Origin: Heterobilharzia americana
Lineage: Eukaryota > Platyhelminthes > Trematoda > Strigeidida > Schistosomatidae
Length of the DNA: 64,000 bases
Direction: 5' to 3'
NCBI GenBank assembly: GCA_944470555.2
Contig: OX104134.1
Coordinates: 69,248,678-69,312,677, forward strand
Shown here: piece by piece, positions 36,242 through 48,200 of the stretch
How positions within the stretch are numbered: position 1 is the first letter of the stretch
Layout of the letters: every line of letters starts with the position of its first letter
Program-made: the position numbers and the translations under genes
The notes under the pieces: model-generated
The model's database searches: none
What the model was told of the DNA's origin: nothing
What the model saw: the letters and a program-made list of their open reading frames with translations, nothing else

Positions 36242-39200
36242 ATTCGCTCAAATGTTTGGGATGACATTTAGTGGTTATACACTCAATTTTTCATGAGAGA
36301 AGCAAAAGCATACATAGTTGGAGGCGGACCAGTTTGCTTTGATAAATGTTACTACACCGCCACATTTCTTCTTGGAAAAGCTTTGATCTTGTCGAAATAA
36401 TTTGAAATCATCTAAGCAGACTAAATCATCATCATATAGGTTGTGAACCCATATTTCCTGTAGCATTATTACACCCATGTTTCGATAAACATTTGTAGAC
36501 AAGAGTGACTGAAGGTAATCAACTTTATTCGGCAACGACCTGCAGTTTGTACCAAGTATTTCCGGAATAGTCATTTGATCTATTGTCATAAGCTTCAGAG
36601 CCCGTTACCATCCACCGTAGTGCTTCTTCTTAATTTCCCTGTCAACGTGTGAAGCGATAGGTTGTAATGACTTTAAAAATGCTCGAGAGTATACAATACA
36701 ATTGGTTGACAATTGAACGACTAAAACAATGTAGAAACGAGAAATTTGATGCAATATATTGTGATAAAAAGGTAGCCCAGAATTCAAGCAGACCGCCTGT
36801 TGTATTATTTAGTGCAGAAACGTTATATAGTGTATTCTTTTGTTGACTGGTTCTGAGTTCGTTAGTCAAAAAGAAAATACTTGATTTCACCTCCGGTATA
36901 TGTATATAATAAATAGTTCAAAGTTTTCTTATCCCAGCAAAATACTTTGCATATAAGTGACTGCTTTGGTTCTGTATTGCATCATTTTATTTTGATCTGG
37001 TTTATCAGGGAATTTACTTAAGCTAGTGAGGTCTTCTTTTTTTCATCACTTGGACTTCAAGCATAATTATATATATTGGGTCAACAGTATCAAGTTGTGA
37101 TTTGGTTTCCATTTCGGTCATCCATTGGTGTAGTGTGCAGTTACTTAGATAAAATTACAGCGTCTCCATTCACAAAAAAAATTAGATGCTACAAATTTCA
37201 AGTTGACCAGACATTTAAAAATCCTCTTGAATCGCTGAGTGATGAACTTAAAATAGTAGCCCAACTGATTCAAAACACTAACTGCACTGACATGCATATC
37301 TTGAGTTTTTCTATGTAACTGATCAAGTTGAGAATCGAAACGAGTTTTATTTGAAAATACCATGAAGCATCTGACTGAAACGGTCTACCTATGCTTTCTT
37401 TGACAATCTCTGTTGAGTTCTGGGACCTCGAATGTCCCGACCTTGAATTTACAATTTTTTCAAATGGTGGACGTAATGAAATATGAACACCATACGGACA
37501 TGATTATGTTACTAGTTACTGGTAAAATATTAGCCTCCACATCGTTATTCAGGTTGTACATAGCCTATAACGAACATATTCCACAAGACTTGGTTACTTG
37601 TTCATCCTCTAACTAGTATTTAGATATTATAAAGCACATTATAGGCTAATAGTCATCTTTTGTTTACAGAGGTCATCATTGAGTTCAGACTGTTGAACAC
37701 TACTCAGATCCGAAGTTCTCTTGGAAGAATAAATATTTTATAAGTTTAACAACACCTTGAAAAAATACGTCAAGCATGATAATCTATAACTACTCTTTTC
37801 TACTGTTAAAAGCTAACAGTTATTTGGGCAAAGTTGCTCGTTTATGCCATTCCGTTTTCAATTCTGCCATCAATGATATTTTTCGGTTAGCTTTTAAGGT
37901 GCATGGTATATTCTAAAGAAATGTCAGTCTTGTTAATTTAGATTATTTCGCTTTTCTAGTGTGTGATGTACATGCTAGTATAGCTATCAAAATATACATT
38001 CTTAAAATTGACAAGATTCTCTCTGAACACCGAAGACTATATACTACTCAATGGCTTACTGAGAAACTCGTATTAAAAATCAAAAAAAACTCCTGTCTAT
38101 GACCTCAATAGCTGTTCGTGTTATTACGTAAACTAAATGAAGTCTGGAAGTGTCGTCAGCTGAATTCGAACAGTATGTCGAATCTGGTGTATATCTCAGT
38201 AGTGTTAGTGTAGGAAATTGATACGGATACAAGAACTATGCATGTTTGGAAATCGTTCAAATATTGTCGAATATCAGATAAAACAATACTAAAATTACTG
38301 AAGTACTTTTCCTCCATATACAAGATTTTCATATTTTACCGATAACATTTTTTGTGACGTATTTCTTACTTGTTTTGTAGAAAGTTTGTGTTTTTAAGAA
38401 AATTTCTCTTGTTTTTCACTCCGTTTCACATATTTGATTGTTGTTCCTCATATTTATAGTCCCCTTACCAATGTTTTTCATTTTATCTCAGGCTAACGAA
38501 TCACATGTGGATGATATTTCTTATACATTTACAAAATCTAGTCCTTCTGTTGGACGTCGTGGTAGTCGAGCTATTACTCGTCTCGGTACCAGACATATAG
38601 GTGATAGCTTGAAAACACTTCAACAGTATGGAACTATTAGAGAAAAGATAAATGAATACAATGGTATGTTGGTTATTATTTAAAATTTAACTTTTTACTG
38701 CGTTGCTTGTTTTCAATCCACTGTAGGCATGTTGGACACGAGATATTGCAGGTATGGTTGTCAGTGATTTACGTACATCTTCGTTTGTCTTCGGACGAAC
38801 ATTCCATGACTAAAACTAGATATTCCTATCTAACTATTCCATGAATTATTTTTATCTTTGATCAGAAATGTAGTTATAGACGAAGGCAGGTTACAACAGA
38901 CAAATATTTGTAAATATCTAGTAACTGCAAAACTGGAATGCATACTTAAAGACTCCTGAAATTTCGTTGCAAGGGTGTAAAATCACCATACTTTCTTTGA
39001 ATATATTCTCAAAATGAAATTTAGTTAACTGCATCTCAATACCTATGCTATTTCACGTAGGCATCTGACTGTTAGAATCACAATGGTTAGAGCGTGAAAC
39101 TGAATATCAATATCTGTGAGAAGTTTGTGCATTCTAGAATGAATCAGTATGCTATGAATAAATTTGTAATGAGTATTTACACACAATGATAAGCTTTTTA

Positions 39201-42200
39201 ACGTTCATCATACTTCAAGCAAGACTATTACATATACCAAAATTTAGTACTAGTCCAGTGTTCATTGACATAGATGGAAGAAGCAAGGAATAGAAATAAA
39301 CATTTTCATCAATTGATATGAAGGTGAACGATAGTTTTTTCCGAAATATCATCAAAATTCAAAATGTATCCATGTGTGTAAATATTCATCAAAACATATT
39401 TATGGTGAATTAAAATTGAATATTTCTACAAACCATCATACACAAAATTGGTGATGTGACTCATATTTTGCGCACAAGCTGATGCATATCCACGTTTTTT
39501 ACTTCCCTCTCTAAAAAGCATCACAGGATACTTTTTATTCATGTCATTTTTTACAAAGTGGGCAAATGTGAACCCTGACTGACAAAGTGGTTGACGTATA
39601 TGTCGGAAATGCCTAGCCATCAGCTACTTCAATATTTTTATATCAAACGGAGCAGGAATGAATGTAAAAGCTTTTAAAATAGAAAGGTGAAACAATCGAC
39701 TTGGTGTTTCCAGCTGTTGACTAAGAGCATTAGGAGTAGATGTTTTTATACTTTCCAGGTATCGTTTTTAGTTGTTTTTTTACAAGTGCAAGAAACAACA
39801 AGTACTGTACTTCAAAATTTTCATTGATTGGTCAGATATAACCGTGTACTCCTGGTGACGTGGCTAATAATCAGTTTTAAATGGTCTGAATGCATTCGCG
39901 CTCTGATATTTCCGAAAGTTTGAATATTTTAATTTAACTTCATTTTTGAGATTTCTTCTATGTACTTATTTGTTTCTATCCACTCGTTCTTTGCATGCTT
40001 TTGTGAAGTTTGGCAACTCGAACCTGTCTTCACAAAGTTCTACGTTAATTTTGTCCCCCCGCCTATGGATGAAAATTTCGTTTTTTACTCGAGTAATTAC
40101 TTGTCGGAAAACTCAACGTCATTTGGACCGTTTGAGATATCCATTGTTCATCAGACCTGTATTCATGATAAGAGGGGGGCGATTATGAGCAAACAGGAAA
40201 AGCTGGTTGCACATGAATTCAAACCAAACAGTCTTCAGATTACTGGGTGGCACTGCGCACACTAAGCTTCGAAACCCAGCTGATGACCAGTTCAACCCTA
40301 ATCATAACTATCAATCAGTTAACCCATGAACATTTCGAATAGTTCAACTTATAATTTGTCTACCGATTCCCCTCTCTAGTGTCAGTCTTATTTGGATTGG
40401 GATAAGGAGACCCGGCTGAATAATTACTATAATGACAATAAACTGAGCGTTACGTGTCCTGTATTGATATGCTAGCTGAAACAATCCTTGGTTGACTGAA
40501 GTGAAGGCCCCCAACTTAGTATCGCAGTTGATAAACTGAGAAACACTAATTCGAAATTAAAAAGGGTTAGAGACAAATTTAATCTGTCTAAAATATGCGA
40601 ATATATTTTGTAATGATGTATAATTTTGCTTAAATACTTTTAATTCAAATATCAGGATGTTTGTTGTACTATTCCCAATTCTCCTCAAGTCACATTATGC
40701 AGATCGAATGGTGCAACAGTCAAAGAGGAAACAAACATCACTTTCAGAATCAACTGCACAAAGTGATCGCCTTCTTCATCTACATGAATATTACGCAGCA
40801 ACCGAACGTTATGCTGTCTCATCACTTATATCAATGTATATGGGCATCTTGAACATGAATTTGATTATCGAAGTGTAAAGATATTGAACTGAGAGAATAC
40901 AAAAGATACCTAAGGACTCATACAGGGCCTGCCATTCAGATCAGCAGGTGCATAGTCGTTCGACCCTATTTTTAAAATAGTAGGAAAAAGCATAAACAAC
41001 TACGAGGTCAGTGGTCGATCAAAGAGACAACCAATGGGAAAATCTGTGCAGTCAATGGCTGAACAATTAAGCGAAACTACCAATCACATACTACTTGATC
41101 AGGCCAGGCTACTAAATCATTCATTGAGAAATCCTGAAGTTACTAATGACGTTGCTTGAAAAGACAACGCAGATTTTTCGATCAAGCTATTCAGCTCAGA
41201 GAGCTCAACAACACCTGAGCTGCAAATATTCTCCATTATTAATATGAGAGTAAAACATGGGCACTGTAGTTGATTGTAATTCCATTTTTCTCCATTATAC
41301 TAATGTTATACGAAGACTATATATCACATTGAAATTTAATACATTTAGGAATTCAATTAGTATTTATTGGCCGCTTGGTTAACTAGTTTACTAGTTACTA
41401 GCCGGTCCTAAGCCCAGGCAAAGAGGTAAACTTGGACATAGGGCTAGCAACCCTACCACAGAAAACCAATCCAATCGCTAAAGAAACTTGAAAGCACAAA
41501 GTAAACATAAAAAATAAAGCAAACTTATTCTTCGCTGGTATCGGAGAGGCGAAATGACGCCAGATGGTGAAAGCCTGCCTTCGGGAAGCCAGTTGGCAGA
41601 TGTGTCTTTTCTTCCTCGATGAAAGCGAAAGTAAACATGGGGATATGGAATGTCCGCACAATGTTTGAAGTTGGTTGGCAAGGCTGCCCAGATTGCTAAA
41701 GAAATGAGAAGATATGGCGTGGAAGTGCTAGGAATCTGCCAAGGCAGATCGAATGGAAGTGGACTCTCTCAACTGTCAACTGGAAAGCCAATAATCTACT
41801 CCGATATTGCCACCCAGACGACAACCACGAGCACACTGAGTTTCGGAGTGGTTATCACCATGTCCCCAACAGCATCGAAGGCTCTCATGCAGTGGGGGCC
41901 AATCTCCTCCTGCAGGATCATGACAGAAGGAAAGTCACAATCATACAATGCTACACTACGCACCCACAAATAATGCAGATGAAGAGAAGAAGGAGGAATT
42001 GAGCAGACAACTTCAATCAACACTGGACAAGACGTCAGTTGGCGACACCAATATTCTAATGAGTGGGATGACATGAATGCTAAACTGGTAGCGGACAACA
42101 CAGGAAGGGAACCAATCATGAGTTGAGAAGCACTCGGTGAAATGAATGAGAACGGAGAACTATTTCCAGACTTCTGTACATTCAATGATTTGGTGATTGG

Positions 42201-45200
42201 AGGCGAGGCAGTGTGTACAAACACAAGGATATCTACAAGGCAGCAACATGGACTTCACCAGACAACAACACACACTAAAAATCAGATCGAATTCACCTCA
42301 ATCTCAAGAAAGTGGGGACGGAGACGTAGCCTACTGGACACAAGATCAAGAAGGGGAGCAGAGTTAGGTTCACACTACCCACTATCTAGTGCAAAATTAG
42401 GAACCTTCAAAATCAAGTTGAAAGCCTTCAAAGAAGCTAGCGATAGACCACAGTTCAAGTTCAACAACTACAACAACAACAACAACAGAAACTGAACTGA
42501 AGGACGAAACTACTAAGGACATCTTCACGTCAGTCAGTCATCAGGACAAAATAGGAAACATTCAGCAACATCTCTGAAGGAACCTGTGTGGATGAACACT
42601 GGAAGTATTTGAAAGCCATGTGGAAAGAAACCTGCACAACCGTATTAGGAAGGAAGAAGAAACAAAACAATGAATGGAATGATCTCGACGGACACATGGA
42701 AGCTGATGGAACAGGGAGAGGAAGATGGTTAAGCAGAAGATGAACCAGTGCAATGCAGTACAGTGCATGGATGAACAACCAAAAGAGGGACTGAATACAA
42801 CTTAAAAAACACTACACTGGACAAAGCAGTGGAGAAGAGTGCGCACAAACACAAAAAACACCTCTACCTCACATTGGCAAGTGAAGCAGAACAGGCTGCC
42901 GGCTGGTAGGAGAGACCTGACAACACCATATCAAATAACCAGGTTACTACTTACCGTCTAGGAGGAGATCAACACAGATGAAACCAAAGAAGGATAGCGA
43001 AGGAAAACTAGTTACCAAAGAGGAGAAACAAAGGAAACAATGGACTGACCACTTCAAAAAACTCTTGAATCGACCACCACCACCATCGCCACCTGCAACT
43101 CGTCCAGAAATACCACCAGCAACGGCAGAACTAACACAGTGAACACAGGACCTCCGACAAAAGCAGAAGTCCTGAATGCCATAAAACTGCTGAAATCCGG
43201 GAAAGCAACAGGACCAGATGGAATTCCTCCAGAACCACTGAAAACAGACGCACAGACATTAGCAGACGACATGCTCACACCACTACTGCAGAAGGCTTGA
43301 AAAGAAGAAAGGAAAGCTTCCTGCCTACCGATTGGAAGAAGGTGTACCTTGTCCAAATCCAAAAGAGGGGAGACATAAGTCTTTGCAAGAACTGGCGAGG
43401 AATCATGCTGCTGTCCACCCCAAGTCAGCAAAATATTATGCCGCATCCTCCTGAAGAGACTAAAGGATGCACTGGATTCAAAATTACGACCGGAACATGC
43501 TAGCTGCATTCAGGAAGTACAAATCATGTGTGGACCAAATTGCAACACTACTTTACACATCATCATAGAACAGAGTAGAGAATGGCAGTCAAGTCAACTC
43601 TCTACCTCAACTTCATCGACTTTGAGAAGGCCTCCGACAGCGTCGACCGAGAAGTAATTTGGCAGGCAGCTAGCTACTTCAACACTACGGTTCTAGTGCC
43701 ACAAATCTTTATCAACCTCATTCAACAGCGATATGACGATGTCACATGCCAAGTGATCCACAATGGAAAGCTCAGTGACGCCTTTGAAGTGAAGTGAAGT
43801 GAAGTGAAGACAGGAGTAAGACAAGGCTGCCACCTACTATCACCCATGATCTTCCTGATTGTGGTCGACTGGACTGATCATGCACTGGACGACTGCGAGG
43901 AGCGAGAACATGGGCATACACTGGCTGTACCGATGAAAAGACCCCAGAAGAAGATTTGGATTTCGCTGCCGATGATGGTTTATGTCTGATGACTAATGTC
44001 GCACAAACTCGAAGATCTACAGGCGAAAACTAACAAGTTGACAGAAGAGGCGAGGCGAGGCAGGGCAGCGAAGACGGGACTTCAAGTGAGTGTGGAGAAG
44101 ACAGAGGTGACGAAGATACCCAACCAACAACAGCATCAACAACAATCACCACCAACGGGAGAAATCTAAACGAAGTAGTCTCTTTCACCTACCTACCTAC
44201 CTACCTACCTACCTACCTACCTACCTACCTACCTACCTACCTACCTACCTACCTACCTACCTACCTACCTACCTACCTACCTACCTACCTACCTACCTAC
44301 CTACCTACCTACCTACCTACCTACCTACCTACCTACCTACCTACCTACCTACCTACCTAGGCAGCATCGTCTCAACTACAGGCGGCGGCACAGACACAGA
44401 TGAGGACGTCTTAGCCAGGATCGGAAAGACAGCAATACAGGCTTTCATTAATCTGAAATCAGTGGGGAGATCTACTCCACTGGACTTCGCTCAGTATAAA
44501 GAACAAGATCCGGATTTTCTTCACCAATGTCAAGTAAGTCAGTGCTTCTATGTGATGGTTCAAAAACTTGGCCGTTGACGAAAAGTATTTCCAACAAACT
44601 ATAGACATACATCAATAATAGCTGCGGCCTACACTCACTCGATACTGAAGATCAGATCATATGGCCAGAATAATAAGAATAAGCAACAAGGAACTCTGGT
44701 TGGTAACGAACCAACCAAGAACCTATCACCCAACAAATATGCAGTAGAAGAAAGTGGAGATGGATTGGGCAACACTGAGAAGACCATTCGGGGAGATCAC
44801 GCGTCAGGCCCTCGGGTGGAACCCAAAGGGGAAACGACGAGTTGGGTTTCCCAGCTGAGGGTGACATGGAGGAGATCGTGTGAGGAAGAAATGAAAGCTT
44901 GTGAGGAATCGTGGCGCCAGGTTCAAAAGACTGGAGAGAACAGAGTCCAATGGAGACGTGCTACCGAAGCCCTATGTTCTACTAGGAACCCGAGGGAAAA
45001 ATAATAATTTGTTGGCCGTCTTCAGCTCCTTTCCCATGTAGTGAAAATCATTAAATAGTGCGCCTTTATCAGCGCTCATCAATAGACATATTGGTTTTCA
45101 ATTTCTTTCCTGTTATGTTTTCACTGGTGTGTTCTCTTTTATTTCATTTTCAAAGTTTTGTCTTTGTTCTGTGTTTCGTTTGTTATGGTCGGTGTTCTTA

Positions 45201-48200
45201 TTTATTGTATAACAGTTATAGTTCCCTGATGATAAGAGTATTTTAGGCACTCAATTATTCGACCTAAGGGTTGTTTAAATGTTTTTGTGTTGATCTGCAT
45301 AGTTGAGAAAATCTTTTAATAGTTGGTTGCGAGAAATTTGACCTTACATCGATTATAACAAAATTGCACATATATTTCAATTACGTATGCCTCATATTCA
45401 ATTTTCAAGTTTGTTATTGCACCCTCCAAATGAAGTGAGTTAATCTTGTTAGTTTTGTTCACATGCATGTTTCGTTAAGTGTTTTTAAGGTTTACATATT
45501 TTTTAAAACAATTATCAGGAAACATAATTGTTACTTACTTCTCTATCATTTATGCTACATTTCTTTTGCGCAATAAGATACTTGGGATGTCGATAATGAA
45601 CCAGGTTATCAGTTAAATGCTACGCCTATAACTCCAACAACGACTGAAAAACGTGAATCCCAAACACTTGGAGATTGTAATTCAAATGATCGATTCAATG
45701 CTTCTAATATATATCCATCATTATCCCCATCTTCGACAAATCCATTCTATCACCACCATTCTTCCATTATGAGCAATGATCGCTCTTTATCAACACTGTA
45801 TGAAGCCCATCTGCAAAATCGATCCTATCCTGAAGATAATCTACCGTCATTTTCATCTCAGTCGAAATTGTTTCGATCATCAGGTACACCAATGAATTGG
45901 TCTCATTTATTATGTCCAAATCAGTCGAATACTGGTACATCACCGTCGACTACAGTTAGCTTGACTTCATCATCAACATCTTCATGTGTTTTATCATCAT
46001 CCTCTCCAATGGATTCATGTCGTATAACAGAACAGTCCGATAATGTGTGTACACCGCGTCGTTCAGATTCTAATAATGAATCTGTTATGCATGTGGGAGA
46101 GCTATCTGCTAACCATGAACCCAGTCCACATCGTATTTCACCTATTCATCGTGCCAATATGTCTAAACTGTCAAATAGTGTGAATGTGGTAAACCGGAAC
46201 AATTCAGTCCCAATACCTACTGATAGCGCACACAGTACCACTTCTATAAATAATACGGTTGCTGTTGTTAATCCTACTTTCAGTAATATCGACCACAAAA
46301 GTAATAATAATAATAACACATTGAATACGCAAGGTAATAGTAACATGATGAGAACAGTAGATTTTTCCAGTGTTACTGATAAATCTAATAATGGACGCGT
46401 GGTTGGTGACTTACAAACATTTGTCAATCCTCAAACAGCTACTACAACGGTGACCTTTTTTATCTGTGAGGTATGTTCATCACGATATCGGTCTACAGCT
46501 GGATTACGCTATCATTATCATAGTCAGCATTCAGGTTATACTCCGCAAAATCCTATATCTGCATCAGCATCAAGACTCGTTGTCCCAGTCGGTGAAGAGC
46601 GAGGTATTGGTGGAGGGTTACGTGGAGGACGACCAAGACGACATAGAGGTATGTATAAATTAATTTGTGTTTCTTTTTTATGCCATTTTGCATTAACGTC
46701 ACAGAGTATGTATTATTTCTTTGAAATGTCTTCTGGATCTAAATTCAGGTTCAAAACAAGAAGAAACGTGAACGTTTTTAATGGGTTTCGACTTATTGGA
46801 TAATATTAAATAATCTTTGTCTGTTTACTGAAGATTAGTTGTTCAGTGTGACTGCATTTACTCCTCTACAGTTGTGATATGCCTTTTCAGTCAGATGAGA
46901 AAGAGGATTGATAATCAACAGTAAGCACTTGAGTTCTGTGGTTGACATTTTCTGACTGCTTACAATTTAGATCACTTCATCCTGAACTTTCTGAACTCGA
47001 TTTATGTTGTTGACGTTGTTGTTGTCGTCTGCGACCTTCCAGTGTCATCAGTTCTATGATTACCATGTGGATCCTTCTTGGAATATGTGGCTTATTAAGT
47101 ACATACTTTAAAAGCCTTAGTACTGACAGAATTGCTGTCTATGGCATAGTCATATATTGCTTTCAGAACCACTGTAAGTCTAAAAGCAACGTCACTGAAG
47201 ACACTGGTTGTTCTTAGCAAAAACCTCTTTATTGTCTTCCACGTCCTTCAGTACGAATGACACCTCAGTTCTGAAATTAGTTCTGCACTTTCGCCATTAT
47301 AAAGTTAACTTCTTTTGATCTGACAGACTTCCAGTCGCTTTTTTCTTGTCTGGTTAAACTTTGAGCGAAAACATTTGAACCAGTAGAGCTCAACCACACC
47401 ATGTTAGTGGAGCAGCCATTCGACTTCGGTGCTGAAGCTTGAACCTATCCGGAAGTCATCTTCAAATTATCTAAGGAATCCATTATCTATGAATCGACAC
47501 CGATAGTCATTTACGATTCTGTTCCAACAACCATTTGTTTCTGGTCAGCATTAACTTCAGACATAAAAAGGAGACTTTCGCTTTGCCTTTACCGATATCA
47601 TGGTTATGGCTGACAACGAGTAATCTTTTCTCCATAAGACATCATTGGAGAGGATTGTTACTTTTTGGAGTACCTGGTTGGATTATGATTATGCATTATT
47701 TTGCGTATTTGTATTTGCACCTTTATTGGCGCAGGACTATAATCGCCTCAGCAGCTTCTCAACTGATGTAGCCACTCACTTGACCAATCCACTTTTTCTT
47801 GTTGACCTAGACAGTGATTCAGCCCTGATGCAAGAGTTTACGTTTTATAACCGAATAGCATGATTGGAGTGGTTGCGATGCCTGTCTGATCGATGAAAGA
47901 TTGCGATCTTACGCAACTGTTCGTTTGTTCGGTAATTGGCTGCTTGTCACTCACTGATGTTTAATCACCTTGCCAGTTATCATCATAACTGCCTATCCTA
48001 ATGAGAAAGAAAACTGTTAATGTCATTAGCTAGCATGCAGAATCTATTTCTTTACTCAAGATCTATTTCAGGTTGTTTAACATATTTCCTCTTCCGGATT
48101 AATACTAAGTTACGCAGTCAAATAAATTAGGTTGGTTATAATTTTCAATTTAGGACTAATTGTCGATTACATATTTGTCTGAAGTGTTGTAAGTACTAGT

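Larger units (their letters stand above)
33815..36600 (-). mobile_element. Antisense LINE (CR1/L2-like) relic in DPF intron 3, interrupted by a SINE
   Basis: On the minus strand, an endonuclease start ([39 protein letters not shown]) lies at 36590-36275. It is followed by NSDHCIV (about 35920), linker and RT blocks: [15 protein letters not shown] sequence near 34760, [17 protein letters not shown], the catalytic [12 protein letters not shown] near 34510-34480, [13 protein letters not shown], and the C-terminal [20 protein letters not shown]. The active-site YADD survives, but the frame changes several times and part of the palm is disturbed near the SINE at 34885-35230. An (AT)n tract sits inside the endonuclease region. 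It lies opposite to the host gene. Confidence 0.75.
41395..45010 (+). mobile_element. RTE-clade LINE family 2, copy 1, in DPF intron 4
   Basis: This second RTE family runs 5' to 3' over about 3.6 kb. Endonuclease blocks: [12 protein letters not shown] (about 41640), [15 protein letters not shown] (41700), [19 protein letters not shown] (about 42140-42200). Reverse transcriptase: [17 protein letters not shown] (about 43195), [19 protein letters not shown] (43600-43655), [22 protein letters not shown] (43807-43870), a catalytic box FAADD with one extra Ala codon (about 43960), and [10 protein letters not shown] (44360). The C-terminal region (44765-45004) ends in [11 protein letters not shown]; the tail is AATAATAATTT. 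Many stops and frame changes make it inactive. A 172-base ACCT array and a GAAGT expansion lie inside its coding region. Confidence 0.85.

Noticed and set aside
36085..36267. Ile-Tyr repeat protein on the minus strand
   Set aside because: It is only the translation of the TA microsatellite.
43054..43509. 151-codon minus-strand frame, duplicated at 63083-63538
   Set aside because: It is the antisense of the RTE reverse-transcriptase region; its exact conservation only reflects the recent duplication.
44187..44358. Regular short repeats as a CRISPR array
   Set aside because: The array is a perfect tetranucleotide repeat without spacers, inside a retrotransposon, in a eukaryotic genome.
46146..46427. 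Leu-rich minus-strand frame opposite DPF exon 5
   Set aside because: Antisense shadow of the Asn/Ser-rich coding; the plus strand has splice sites and the C2H2 finger.
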